Below, one piece after another: positions 9,701 through 19,011 of a stretch of 33,490 nt of DNA. The stretch covers positions 1-33,490 of the forward strand of contig JAJJLU010000533.1 in the NCBI GenBank assembly GCA_023807065.1. Reading direction: 5' to 3'. The first letter of the stretch is position 1; every line of letters starts with the position of its first letter. The notes under the pieces are model-generated. The model was not told the origin of the DNA. It saw nothing but the letters and a program-made list of their open reading frames with translations, and ran no database searches. This DNA comes from Isotricha intestinalis. Lineage: Eukaryota > Ciliophora > Litostomatea > Vestibuliferida > Isotrichidae. The translations under genes were made by a program, and so were the position numbers.

Positions 9701-10694
9701 TTATTTAGTAGGAGTAATAATACATATAGGATCAGCAGATGCAGGTCATTATTATTCTTATATAAATATTATTAGAGAAGGAGAAGGAAATATTAGTTAT
9801 TTTAATCCAAAAGATAAAAATTGCTTAAATGCATGGTTAGAATTTAATGATAGTAATATTAATGAATTTGATATTGAAAATTTAAAAGAAGAAGCTTTTG
9901 GAGGAAATTATGACGATGATAATAATAATTATAATCATTTTAGATATATGGGATGGAATAGAGAAAAAAATAAAAATGCTTATTTGTTAGTTTATGAAAG
10001 ATTAGTTAAAAATCCTAATATTATATTTATTGATAAAAAAGATATTAATAATTTGTCAAATAATAATATTGTTGAGTTTAATGAAGAAGATGAAAATAAA
10101 ATTTTTAAAGAAAATGATATGATGAGATTTTATAATAAAGATAATTTAAATGAATATTATAATAAATGTAATGAATTATATAATAAAATATTTCATAATT
10201 TAAAAACAGATGAATACTTTAAATATGTGCCTTTTTATTTTTATAAAAATAATAGAAAAGTTCCAAAAATTTATTATGATGAAATATTAAATGATAATCA
10301 ATTATTAAGTAAAACTAAAGATATTCCTCAATATTCTGAATTTTTAAATAATGTTATTTCTCTTCTTGAAGAAACAACTATAAAAGAAATTGATAATATA
10401 AATGATGAAAATGCTGAAAAAATTGCTAATATATTTTTAAATTATATTGTTGAGAATATTAATAATAAAAATAATGTTAAATATTTACAAAATGGAAGAA
10501 TCAGGTTAACTCAAATTATTGAAAAAAATAGTGAATTATTTAAAAAACCTATTTTAAACTTTTTAAATGAAAATGATAATAAAATTAAAAATTTATTAAA
10601 ATTTGAAAGTGGAGAAAATGTTAATGAAATTAGTGAATTAATTAATAAAATACAATCAATTTATAATCTTGATTCTAATGATAATAGTAATTAA
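3723..10694 (+). CDS. Giant ubiquitin-specific protease (USP9X/USP34-like)
   Basis: This single-exon protein has 2323 residues. The C-terminal USP domain runs from about residue 1725 to 2150 and removes ubiquitin from proteins. The Cys box GLKNLGCICYMNS gives catalytic C1738. The His box GSADAGHYYSY gives H2009, and WLEFND gives N2042 as the probable third residue. Two zinc-binding pairs, C1868/C1871 and C1912/C1915, sit in the fingers. Upstream are two tandem Tudor/agenet-like segments (about 200-310), a long helical repeat-like region, a ubiquitin-like stretch (about 1010-1090) and a degenerate EF-hand pair starting at D1145. Length and order match the large USP9X/USP34 class. The usual Thr before the catalytic Cys is Ile. 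A 15-base A run (7334-7348) lies in frame. The start ATG follows an A-rich leader. Substrates cannot be told from sequence. Confidence 0.92.
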   Translation: MSDFQEENNKNIENSELTEDNKNEQNKEKDLLEKLTELQKEIYESWLRDTDKVKEIIETHNFLNEILKKNTMEEIESQIFNNNENHFEYFSNEFSKNVISNLLKQTVVFGENGEDCAFDVLLDYSKLFLKLLTLNDKNIFKFYNILEPIKEIFDNTKDFYNLSNYQYKDKNPNSKKKIEYNKYNEQYLRKKNEILTSELKEGEEIDVLIQDLEYFNYHVWVRGRIISIEEKTFQVKILNKDEPLELNFSSFEYAKKGSFTEDWDWRLNLKEGDIVDCYKRIKYYPATVVERFDSDNELKYKISFRIYVNSVDNIDKYKSFYPNKNIEFDEERNQEFIGENNYYDEYLKMSSIKLKKKDSKIFLNENNSIDDDYCLDDFVDEIDVNGNKTITIGKNNNYKYYFNSLLNEFGNLNGFDIMLDFINNKKFQIENSDNKNYNTITPGNNINNNDINQQNYYNDVILLIFTIFKAAIPYFYKPLLIKYSKELSKTIFKFFDDLSQNDLRNLKKEIIELTSDLLKECTEFLSKDNNNEEFLFLTETFNLNLAIKMLKTSFLGKRTNAIKKISDLIRMNNNENFSAKLLKILKENNIIYEIFGPNNHSQLIRQSKEIIEFLLLENQLSEEELNLIWNATKSGDLDQKKIILKIFNEIFNANQIPNKIIKTLLNSTIGNKSFGNDITDEEIDFIFTLMNKLNDKEIIEKCLNFFINYVKEVPNNNILEKIYEISVNHSEYKKLIVLKALDYIQNEKSLFVGYQLLSLFITNYRFSIDNELNLLLVNNNKLLNIYKKSFEDYFKNKDKINKNEHDKNIKCRIEFFFLLIKKNIWDIEKDSPINFLFNNLVLNKYNDTDEKLFYKEVKKLKNENNKEITENLFNLYLETINNNSYIFSLDGFISFVNVFIEKNDSENLICIKDVSNGIYDFKLCENVSPNDLKGFPELIKLIFENENPDIIKRGNDLINKLYHRNGDKLVDLCLEQINNSNNKINIVLRAISILKKLIYLDEQNGTADVIPHFELMKGEDVIIKFINDNGNDSYNIKMNDNNTIYDMKKKLTQIINYHTDFLKLELKKNDDNNNNYSNYYYNRIEIERKDNGKTLKEMNFKDNNNINEVYYQSNNLEMSIPNKDILDEDKNVIEEVKKIFNEWFDKYSEDNKMYKRNIAEFIKDATKSREDISYDDARVLQLLINSKEEYIERDEFVNWYIEAAKKKKNVVISNIRNMGYRYDFVKFNESYYIENSNKDVMIRYKLGNNINFVLKLFDLMNLENGNLEIFNFLIMLSTNSSIFNDIINLKNSNDDTIDWGFYFYKNKNLYYLYYICFIIEHFIENIYENEIFQNWIYSFIKNNGYKYLIEVFIEEVNVISEINDMNENIHMLTFGLLLKIITQIYSFSENKENNNSYDYNNEEILIYKYLEKENLIDKINENFQNKRMFSSLINVVDKGIEQKNTGLICEIIEIILTNMKNLQDNQIDEAFLNLIIKGLNSNYKEVGEIFNLSILTLLRINGDLLGKLFEKLSNILIKEEPKNTSHYLLEGFKKLIRIYNSHNLKLNENTILSINEYSEKLTKVINDELSINLNNPKIPDNELLNDISILSVILDNNEEMVNQINEKTDLFDNLLNNIIFNSSNKDQEKEITTDLNNNNNEEEEQKMEFINIDNINNSNNSNRLNNISLQNHCYILTLRLLKHNLINLIKFFTFENTNKKYINNNNYENEIKIKQNYISHFNKRKNGYVGLKNLGCICYMNSTMQQFFMTPTLRYSILRFSDNKKNNNIKLNEIYNRQNEQIDDNMFHQCQKLFSYLLLSQKADYNPFGFTYAFKDIDGNPTKLFEQKDAQEFLAIFLDRLEQASKNTKYKNLIYNIFGIKYCSLITCLSCGKVSYKFDPSVFLSLEVKNMKSLNDSLDKYIHEEYIDGYNCEGCKKNCRISKRNILTSLPNVLIIHLQRIFYNWEIEHNEKINSRLEFPKEINMKNYTIEYLLKEKNKEENIYFRSDEYYNYYLVGVIIHIGSADAGHYYSYINIIREGEGNISYFNPKDKNCLNAWLEFNDSNINEFDIENLKEEAFGGNYDDDNNNYNHFRYMGWNREKNKNAYLLVYERLVKNPNIIFIDKKDINNLSNNNIVEFNEEDENKIFKENDMMRFYNKDNLNEYYNKCNELYNKIFHNLKTDEYFKYVPFYFYKNNRKVPKIYYDEILNDNQLLSKTKDIPQYSEFLNNVISLLEETTIKEIDNINDENAEKIANIFLNYIVENINNKNNVKYLQNGRIRLTQIIEKNSELFKKPILNFLNENDNKIKNLLKFESGENVNEISELINKIQSIYNLDSNDNSN
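7334..7348 (+). repeat. 15-base poly-A run inside the deubiquitinase coding region
   Basis: An uninterrupted run of 15 A encodes a short lysine tract after the EF-hand-like region. The frame is intact across it. Confidence 0.9.
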
Positions 10695-11323
10695 ATATTT
10701 TAAATTAAAAAAATAATAAATTATTTATACAATATTTAATATAAAAAATATATTTCGATTATCTTTTTTTAAAAAATAAAAAAGTAAAATAATTATATAT
10801 ATTTATTTATCATATGTTTTTTTCATATTTTCTTTATAATTAAACAATGAATTAGATTATATCTTTGAAAAATATTTTTTATTCTTTATAATATGGAGAT
10901 GATAACAATTTTTCAATTAAATTTTTCAAATCCCTTTATTTAAGTTATTTAGTTTAATTATTTTTCATAAAAAATAAAAAATTATTTTGTCCTTATATAA
11001 TATTATGAATTAAATGAGAAAAAAACACTATTTTTGAATGAAATAATAATTCTTTAATTGACTTTAAATTGACTTTTATATTAATAAAAAAACAAAAAAC
11101 AAAAAAATATTGAGAAAAAATATGACTAAAAAAACTTTATTTTCTTAAAACAAATAAGGCTCAAAATAATTACTAATAAATTATTCTAAAATATAAAACT
11201 ATTTATAACTAAGATCCTATAGAATAAAAATACATCAATAATATATATATCCTCTGAACTTGTTTTTTATTTATTTTAAAATTAACTTTTTCCTATATTA
11301 GAAAAATCTTTTTCAATTTTATC
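10695..11323. other. Convergent intergenic region
   Basis: About 630 bases lie between the ends of the deubiquitinase (+) and the B-box gene (-), so only 3' untranslated and termination signals are expected. The sequence is AT-rich with scattered A and T runs. I see no gene, tRNA or clear repeat. Confidence 0.5.
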
Positions 11324-11806
11324 TTATTCTATATGATTATAAAAAATACTTTCAAAAAAATTTGCATTTTCATTTTTAATTTGTTCATTTAAATTTTCAT
11401 TGATTGTTAAAGTATTATTATTTGTTTCGTTTGTTTCTTCACTTTTTTTTTTTTTATTTTTAATAACTTTTATACTATCATTTCCTACATGAATAAAATC
11501 ATAATTATCTTGAAGAGAATAAAGAGAAAATGTTTCTAAAAAATCATTTGAATGAGAATCAAGATACTTCTTAGATATCATTGTATCCAAAGTAAAATTA
11601 TCTTTTTTATCATTTAATGTTATTTTAGATGTATTTTCTTCTAATTTATTATTATTGTTATTATTATTATTATTATTTTCTTCTAATTTATTATTATTAT
11701 TTTCTTCTAATTTATTATTTTTGTTATTTTCTTCTAATTTATTATTATTATTTTCATCTAATTTATTATTATTATTTTCATCTAATTTATTATTATTATT
11801 TTTAAT

Positions 11807-11837
<31 letters not shown>

Positions 11838-12151
11838 TTAATATTTTTATTTGTTTCATTCAATTTTTTTATTTCATTAATTGGAATTTTAAAAATGTGT
11901 TTTGATTTATTCTTATTTTCTATTCCAGGTTTTGTTTTTTTATTTAAAAAAGAATTACCGCTTTTGATTATTTCTTGTTCTCTTTTAATTGAGCTTTGAG
12001 TACTAATCATCTCTCCATTTATTATAGAATTCACACTTTCACTTCCTTCTTTATTATTATGACTGTTATTGATATTAATATTTGAATTAATATTATTGAT
12101 ATTATTATTATTATATTTATTATTTGAATTTGCATTATTGAGATTATTATT

Positions 12152-12182
<31 letters not shown>

Positions 12183-13264
12183 TTATTTGAATTAGCATTA
12201 TTGAGATTATTATTATTATTGAGATTATGATTATTATTATTATTAGTATTATTATTAATATCATTATTATTAGTATTTTTATTGGTATTATTTTTATTAG
12301 AATTAGCATGATTTGGATTATGTATTTCATGAATTTTAATTAAATCTTTTTTTATAATAGAACTCTCACAAATTGTTAAAGCATCAAAAACATTTAAAAA
12401 TCCATTAAAAATTTTTTCTAATTCAAGACATTCTTCATAAGCCACTAAATTACATGGAATTAAATTTTCACAATTATGAATATTAATATAATCAGGATAA
12501 TCTTTACTATGAAAAAATTGATTAAAAGAGGATAAAATAATTTCAGAGAAAATTTTATTTGATTCATTAGAAAAATAATAATAATCAAAAATTAAACCTC
12601 TTAATTTCTCGAATTTATTAATTAAAAAAGTGATTTTTTCTAAACTATTAATAATAACATTTTCAAAATTTTTTTTTTCATTATTTAATTTTCTTTCAAG
12701 TTCTTGAGTTGAATTAAATTGTAATTTATCTTTAACTTTATTCCAATAATCTTGAATTGAAATAATATTATGTTGATTATGATTATTTAAATCACAAATA
12801 GAACATAATTCTTTTTTACATTTTTCACAATATGAATTAATTTTATTTCCATTCATATGTTTTTTACAAATATTTAAATATTTTACTGGAATTCTTTTAT
12901 GTCCATTTATTAAATCTTTATGATAAATTTGACAAACATTACAAAAAAATTTTTGACAATTTTCACAATATTCAACTGCTTCTTTTTCTAAATGTTTAAA
13001 ACATTTAAAATTACTTTTTATCTTATTTGATGATAAAATTTCATAATATTTATTTAATGATATTTCTTGAGGTGTATTTGAACATTTACAGGAAAAAAGA
13101 ATGAAAAAAGAACGGTTAATATAATCTTTTTTTATTCTTAATAATAATGGTTGATTTTCTTTACATAAAGGACATATAATTTTTGGTATTGAATTAAAGT
13201 TTAATTTTTGGTTATGAATTTCTAAAATTTTTTTTGTATTAAATGTTGTATTGTCTGTTTTCAT
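11324..13264 (-). CDS. TRIM-like tandem B-box zinc-finger protein with asparagine repeats
   Basis: This protein has 646 residues. An N-terminal zinc-like knot has C31, C34, C59 and C61 but is not a clear RING. Two B-box-type fingers follow. The first uses C88, H91, C100, C103, C108, C111, H115 and H122. The second uses C133, H136, C146, C149, C154, C157, H162 and H165. A helical region (about 170-240) then resembles the coiled coil of TRIM proteins. The C-terminal half is dominated by polyasparagine and by six copies of a short N-rich unit containing KLEEN or KLDEN. B-box proteins mediate protein-protein contacts, often in ubiquitin pathways or on microtubules. Without a RING, ligase activity is not supported. 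The start follows a T-rich (minus-strand A-rich) leader. The repeats are likely to vary in length between strains. Confidence 0.88.
11633..11800 (-). repeat. Six-copy tandem repeat encoding N-rich KLEEN/KLDEN units
   Basis: Six copies of a unit of about 24 bases occur in the B-box gene. On the plus strand each contains ttttc(t/a)tctaatttatta followed by a variable run of att or atg triplets. Length differences between copies are whole codons, so the frame is kept. Confidence 0.85.
12040..12300 (-). repeat. Polyasparagine microsatellite block in the B-box gene
   Basis: Long runs of AAT/AAC codons (read on the minus strand) encode asparagine tracts. Two copies of a longer unit encoding NNLNNANSNN are embedded in them. 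This is a codon-phase microsatellite within coding sequence. Confidence 0.85.
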
Positions 13265-14207
13265 TTTTTTAATTTATTAAATTTTTTTTATTGAATGATT
13301 TTTTATACATTTGTTTTTAAGATTTTTTTTATAAATTATTAACTAATTTTTCGAATTCTTTTTCCTTTTTTTTCTATTCAATTTATTTTTTAAATTAATC
13401 ATATTTTTTTTTGACTCTTTTTATTGTTTTTTATTTTTTTGAGCTATTTTATGTCCTTTTTTATTTTTTTATTTTTTTCTTTGTTTTATAATTATTTATT
13501 TAATGAAAAAAAATATACACTTTATTTCCTATAATATTACTTAATATAATTATATTTGTTTTTTTTCATTAATTAAAAAATTGTATTATAAAATATTATT
13601 TATGGAAATTAATAGGAAAAATGTATATTTCTAAAAACATAAAAGATTTAAAACATAAAATATATATTGATGATAATGATCTAGGAAAATCATAATATAA
13701 AGTTCTCGATTTTATTTATATCATTTTATTATATAATAAATATATTTAAATAGTTAAAAAAATAAAATTTCCTTTTATATAATATTTAAATAGAAAAAAA
13801 TAAAAATTGATAAATAATTCAAAATAATCAACAAAAAGGAAAAAAAGTAATTAAGGGATTAATAAATTTTTTACAAAAACAAAAATTATAATAAAAAATT
13901 TAAAAAGGAAATTTTAATTTAGATATTTATAAAATCTTAATTTTTGTTTTTATTATATTCATATTTAAATACAATTTTTAATTTATTATTATTATTAATA
14001 ATTTAAGAGAAAAAGATTTAAATTATCTTCTCAATTTCTAAAATTATTCAATCACATTTAGGTTTTTTAAAGAAGAAAAATTAAATAATAAATAAATGAT
14101 TTGATATGTTTTCTTTTCTTTTTTTAATTACCAAAAAATGCTTTTTTATTTTTTATATATTTTTAATTAATTAATTAATTAATTAAATTAAATAAATAAA
14201 TATTTTT
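13265..14207. other. Divergent intergenic region with T-rich half and TTAA microsatellite
   Basis: About 940 bases lie between the starts of the B-box gene (-) and an unknown gene (+), so both promoters should lie here. The left part (to about 13490) is T-rich on the plus strand, in line with an A-rich leader for the minus gene. A tandem TTAA/AATT repeat lies at about 14165-14190, just before the plus-strand start. No protein or tRNA gene is visible. Confidence 0.5.
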
Positions 14208-16025
14208 ATGTTACTCTCAAATAAAATAGTAAAAGAAATAAAACCACAATTTATCAAAAAAGGGATATCATTATATTCTTTAAAAACAATACATATAATA
14301 TTAAATGAATCACTTTATAATAAATTTGTTATATCAAAAGATATATATATTCTTTTAAAAATAAAAGATTATAAAAATATTAAACCTTCGCTGCCAAAAA
14401 ACGATGATAAACTAATAAATAATATAAAAGAATTAATTGATTTTTTAATTTATATATGTAAATTAAAAAAAGACAATAAATATAGAATTATTATTTACGG
14501 TGAAAATTTATTAATTATAGGAAATAATGAACAATTAATTACATATAAAAAAAAAATTCTATATATTAGAATTAATGAAGCAATAAGGAAAATTTCAAAA
14601 ATAAAAATAAATTTAAATAAATGTAAAAGTGTAGAATCATTAAATAATAATAATACAGAAAATAACAATAAAATAAATTTAAATAAAGATAAAAATAGAA
14701 ATATAAAACAATTATTAAATCAAACAAATTTTAATTCCAAAAGAACATTATCAACATTTTATAATCAATTACCTTCTCAAAGAACATTATTAAAAAATCA
14801 AATAAAAAGAAAAATTAATTCTGAAAATTCTTCTAAAAATAATTCTTTTGATTTTACCACAAATAAAAATCCAAAAATGTTAAATAAATCAGTTTCTACT
14901 GATTTTATTATTCCTAAAATAAAAATAAATAAGAGTTATTTAAATAAATCTATTGAAATTAATTCTTCTTTTAAAAATAATAATTATTCTAATTCTTTTC
15001 CTATAAGAGGTAAATATCAAATATCAAAATTAAATAAAAGAAATAATTCAATTCTTTTAAATAATTTACAAAGAAAAGAAAGTCAAAATGAAATAAAATT
15101 AAATAATTCTGATATTGATATTAATGAGAAAATAATAAAAAATTTTAGAAATGAAATAACTCAAAAAATAAAATGTATGAAAAGATTTTTTACAAACGAA
15201 AAAAGATATAAAAAAATAAACAGAAATATAGTAATAAAAAATACTTTTTTTCAAATTGAAAATATAAAAGAAAAATATAATTCTTTTATTCTTGAATTAA
15301 AACATATAATAATAAATGATTTAGATTTAATAATATCAGATTTTAATTTAGATTTTTATAATAAATTTTGTGATTATTTAAAATATAATCCAAAATATCA
15401 AATAAATTTTCCTTATGAAAAATGTGTAAAAGAATTTATTTTATATTCTTACTTAAATGAATTTACATATTCTAATTTTTCAGAACTTATGTTTAATTTA
15501 ATGAATAAAAATGAACTTAAATTTAATGATATTATTATTTTTTTTGATGAATTTAAAAAAGAATTAGTTAATATTAAAAATAATCAAGATAAAATTCATA
15601 ATTTTATTTTTATTGAAAAGTCTTTTAATTCTATGAATATTTCTATTATTTTTTTTCAAATTTTTATTTTATGTTCTAATTATTTTGATCATTTACAAAA
15701 TAAAATCTCAGATTTTTTCCTTTCTGTTCTTAAATTAGATAAAAATTACTTTTTTATAACTTATAAACAATTTTATGAATATTATTATTATTTCAAATGT
15801 AATTATTTAGTTTCAAATAAAGACAAATTTTTATTTGTTGAAAAAGTCTTAAATAATTTAAAAAAAGATTTTGATTTAAATGTTAAAATTAAAGAACTTT
15901 TTGGGATTAATGAAAAAATTGAAAATATTATTAATGAATTTAATAAAACAAAAAAAATGAAAAATATTAATAATATTGATTTTATATATACAAATATTAT
16001 AAATTATTTCACATATCAGCATTAA
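14208..16025 (+). CDS. Protein of unknown function, 605 residues
   Basis: This long intact frame ends in TAA and I do not recognise it. It has three parts. The N-terminal ordered region (about 1-135) alternates hydrophobic and charged residues and includes SKDIYILLKIKDY and RIIIYGENLLIIG, which look like beta strands and helices of a compact domain. A low-complexity linker rich in N, S and K follows (about 140-300). The C-terminal region (about 310-600) is long, mostly helical, and rich in F, Y, I and K. No signal peptide, clear membrane segment or catalytic signature is seen. A two-domain layout with a disordered serine-rich linker is common in cytoskeletal and signalling proteins of ciliates, but this gives no function. 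The 3' end is 138 bases from the convergent neighbour. Confidence 0.78.
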   Translation: MLLSNKIVKEIKPQFIKKGISLYSLKTIHIILNESLYNKFVISKDIYILLKIKDYKNIKPSLPKNDDKLINNIKELIDFLIYICKLKKDNKYRIIIYGENLLIIGNNEQLITYKKKILYIRINEAIRKISKIKINLNKCKSVESLNNNNTENNNKINLNKDKNRNIKQLLNQTNFNSKRTLSTFYNQLPSQRTLLKNQIKRKINSENSSKNNSFDFTTNKNPKMLNKSVSTDFIIPKIKINKSYLNKSIEINSSFKNNNYSNSFPIRGKYQISKLNKRNNSILLNNLQRKESQNEIKLNNSDIDINEKIIKNFRNEITQKIKCMKRFFTNEKRYKKINRNIVIKNTFFQIENIKEKYNSFILELKHIIINDLDLIISDFNLDFYNKFCDYLKYNPKYQINFPYEKCVKEFILYSYLNEFTYSNFSELMFNLMNKNELKFNDIIIFFDEFKKELVNIKNNQDKIHNFIFIEKSFNSMNISIIFFQIFILCSNYFDHLQNKISDFFLSVLKLDKNYFFITYKQFYEYYYYFKCNYLVSNKDKFLFVEKVLNNLKKDFDLNVKIKELFGINEKIENIINEFNKTKKMKNINNIDFIYTNIINYFTYQH

Positions 16026-16163
16026 TTATATATTTTTTTTCTAAAATAATAAAAATCTTTTTTATTTTAAATAATTTATTTAAACCTTTTCTTAGATAAA
16101 TTATTTATTGATGATATTATTAATTATATATATTAAATATAAGAAAAGAATTTATTTTTTTTT

Positions 16164-17998
16164 TTAATTAAAACTCCATCTTAATTTTTTATCAAAATAT
16201 CTAAAACAACCTTTTGCATTTCTTTCTTCTTTTAAACAACAGGACCAAGCCCAATAATCTTTAATTTTATTTGTATAAATATCTTTTTCAGAAAATTTTC
16301 TCTAAAAAAAATATAATATTATAAAAATATATATACATAAATTCCAGGATGTTTAAATCCTTCATAATAATTTTTTTCAATTTTTTTTTCTTGTTTTTTT
16401 ATTTCAGAAACACAATTTCTATAAATTTTTTTATATGCTAATTTAAAAGCGTCTAATTGAGAAATAAATTTTTCTTTTTTTTTTTTTCCTAATTTTTCTG
16501 AAATTTTATATTTTTTCTTATTTTCTTCCATTAATTTATTTTCTTCAATTTCAATAGTTTTACTCATGTGAACAAGAGGAAGTAAAATATTAATATTTTT
16601 ATGATAAGGATTAATTTCATTTTTAATTGATTCAATAGTTAAAATTCTTTCTACTAATAATTCATCTGTAAAAGGTTTAAAATTTTTATTATTATAATTA
16701 GATATATTTATATTTTTATTTAAATTTAATTCGCTTTTCTTTGAAGAAGAAAAAGAATTTTTTTTATCTGATATTATATTATATTTATTGTTGTTATTTT
16801 CATTTATTATTGAATTATCATTTTTATTATTATTTAAACTTTGATTTGAAGAAGAATCATCAATTGAAAAATGAATTCTATTTAAATTAGGATTTAAACT
16901 ATTTTTATTTAATAATCTTTTATTAGAAAATTTATAAACTAAAGGAAGAGGAATATTTAATTTAGTTTTTGTTTTTACCATTTTGTTTTTAAAACCTGTT
17001 TTTTTAAAAGAAATATCAGATAAGGATCTTGAAGAATTTAAAAGTTGATTAGCGTGTTTAATTAATATTCTTTGTACCATTTCACTATTTAATGTTGTTT
17101 CTGGTCTTATTCTTGATCTTCTTTGCATAAAATTTCTGTTTTTTATATTGTCTATTTGACTTTCGTTTTTTGGATTCAAATCCTCTTTTAAATTATATAT
17201 TATCTTCTTTGAATTTATTGGCTCATCTAATTTTATCTCTTCAAATGTTATTTTTTTCACATTTCTAAAATTTGTTTTTTTGGTTTCTATTGTATTATAA
17301 TGGATTAAATTTAATTTTTTCTTTTTTTTTTCTGTTATTTCATTGTTTTCTTTTTTTTCATTTTTTTCTGTTTTTTCATTTTTTTTGATTTTTTCAATTT
17401 TTTTGACATTTTTTTCTGTTTTTTCTGTTTTTTCTATTTTTTCGTTTTTTTTATTTTTTTCATTTTTTTTTTTCATTTGTTTAAATGTTTTTTTCCTATC
17501 ATTTTCTTCAATTAATGCTTTAATAAATTTTTTTCTTGTAAATTTTCTAAAACTAGATCTTTCGTTATCAGAAAAAGAATTATTGATAATTCTTTTATCA
17601 AAAATAGATAGATCATAAATTGAATCATAATCAATTCTTTTATCTAAAATAACGGATTGATTCCATTTTGGATTTTTTAATTTTAAAATATCAGGTTGAA
17701 TCATTTCTTTAATTAATAGTTTACTTCTAATAACTTCAGGAGAAATTTTTGCTTTTAAAAATTTTCTTTCATTATGAGCAAAATTTATTTGAAATTTCCT
17801 TTTCCATGATTCTCTTAAGTCTTTTAAACTTCTATTTTTTATTTTATTTTCATTTTTATTATTAATATTATTATTATTATTTTCATTTACTTTTTTATTG
17901 TTATTAATATTAAATAATGAAAAACCTGATTCTGTTCTTTTTTTAAAAGGAAATTTTGGGTCTTTTTTTAAATTTATTTCACTAAGACAATTTCTCAT
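16164..17998 (-). CDS. Lysine-rich protein with C-terminal HPG/WSCC/GC motif (two exons)
   Basis: The coding sequence is 17998-16337 joined to 16301-16164, giving 599 residues and ending in TAA. Reading straight through the intron would add only five residues and lose the conserved tail. Most of the protein is basic and low complexity, with a KxEK-type tract at about residues 175-235 that may form a charged helix. The C-terminus is the recognisable part: KHPGIY (H550 to Y554), then AWSCC (C575, C576) and GC (C586). HPG, WSCC and GC in this order recur at the ends of many protist proteins and recall the zinc-binding CHORD arrangement. Zinc binding is an inference. Function is unknown. The WD40 gene lies upstream on the same strand, with its stop 53 bases before this start. 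Confidence 0.82.
16302..16336 (-). other. Intron (35 bases) splitting the HPG/WSCC motif
   Basis: On the minus strand the segment starts GTATAT and ends TTTTAG, is almost all A and T and contains a stop. Removing it joins in phase 0 after residue 554. The following 45 codons run open to a TAA and carry the WSCC and GC parts of the motif whose HPG part lies in exon one. Confidence 0.88.
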
Positions 17999-18051
17999 AT
18001 AATTTATTTATAAAATATATTTAAATTAAAAATATTTAAATAAACATTTAA

Positions 18052-19011
18052 TTAAAATTTCCAAATTTGAATGTTTTCAGAATAAGAATAAATAAAATTA
18101 TCTTTAACTCTATTAATTCCAATAATACAATGTTTATGCTGAGTATTAATAGAATTAATACAATTATAATTAATAGAATTATAAATTTTAATATATTTAT
18201 TCCATCCACAAGTTAAAAAAACATTTTTTTCAAAAATTACACAAATTCCCATACAAATAATAAAATTATTAATTTCTTTAATAACTTTTTTTTCATTCAA
18301 AGAAATTACTTTTAATAAACCATCTCTTCCTCCTATTATTATTCTATCATTATCAATTCTATCTAAAGCATTATTCCAATAACATTCTGCATTTTCTAGA
18401 TATTTTATACTTTCATATGTTTTTAAATCCCATAAATTTGTTCCTTCAAAACCTGAACATAATAAAATATTTTTATCTTCTATTAATAATATTGAATATA
18501 TAAAATCTAAGTGAGTTAATGTTATTATATTTTGATATTTTTTTAATTTTTTTTCATTGTTATTTGTTAAAACATTATTTTTACCTTTTTTTAAATTGTC
18601 TTTTTCTTTTATTAATTCCCAAATTTTAGTTGTTTTATCCCATGAACATGATATTAAATTTCCTTTTGAAGAAATTATTATTTTATTAATATTATTAATA
18701 TGAGCATTTTCAATTATATGATAAATATCATATTTATTACTTTCTGTATTTTTCATCCATATTTTAATACTTAAATCATTTGAACATGTAATAAAACTTT
18801 CATTATTAATAACATATATATAATTAATATTTTTATCATGAGCATTTTCTATTTTTTGAATTAGATTCATTTCTATATCCCATATTTTAATTGATTTATC
18901 CCATGAAACAGAAATAATATTTCCACATGGAAAAAAACTTAATGAACTTATTTCTTTATCATGTGCATTTATATTTAAAATATTATTCATATTAAATTCT
19001 TCATTAATCAT
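18052..19011 (-). CDS. WD40 repeat protein (seven-blade propeller)
   Basis: The protein has 319 residues, almost all of it WD40 repeats. Seven blades can be picked out, each ending in a WD-like pair. Blade one ends SIKIWD near residue 49, two SIKIWM near 86, three TTKIWEL near 133, four GTNLWDL near 198, and five LLKVISL near 235. Six ends YIKIYN near 282 and seven IQIWKF at the C-terminus. Several blades begin with AH or similar, the usual turn before the first strand. Seven blades close one propeller, a scaffold for protein contacts. No extra domain is present, so its partner cannot be named. The N-terminal leader is short (about 18 residues). The gene runs codirectionally into the HPG/WSCC gene with a 53-base spacer, but co-transcription is not implied. 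Confidence 0.93.
   Translation of the reverse strand: MINEEFNMNNILNINAHDKEISSLSFFPCGNIISVSWDKSIKIWDIEMNLIQKIENAHDKNINYIYVINNESFITCSNDLSIKIWMKNTESNKYDIYHIIENAHINNINKIIISSKGNLISCSWDKTTKIWELIKEKDNLKKGKNNVLTNNNEKKLKKYQNIITLTHLDFIYSILLIEDKNILLCSGFEGTNLWDLKTYESIKYLENAECYWNNALDRIDNDRIIIGGRDGLLKVISLNEKKVIKEINNFIICMGICVIFEKNVFLTCGWNKYIKIYNSINYNCINSINTQHKHCIIGINRVKDNFIYSYSENIQIWKF

Noticed and set aside
11655..11999. A plus-strand hydrophobic leucine-rich open frame.
   Set aside because: It is the antisense of the asparagine and KLEEN repeats of the B-box gene, and its composition is explained entirely by that.
13265..14207. Possible tRNA or small RNA gene in the long intergenic gaps.
   Set aside because: No GC-richer cloverleaf or T-loop-like sequence could be found by eye in any gap.
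17290..17470. Nearly pure pyrimidine tract on the plus strand as a triplex-forming regulatory element.
   Set aside because: It encodes the K/E-rich tract of the HPG/WSCC protein on the other strand, and the purine bias follows from that coding.
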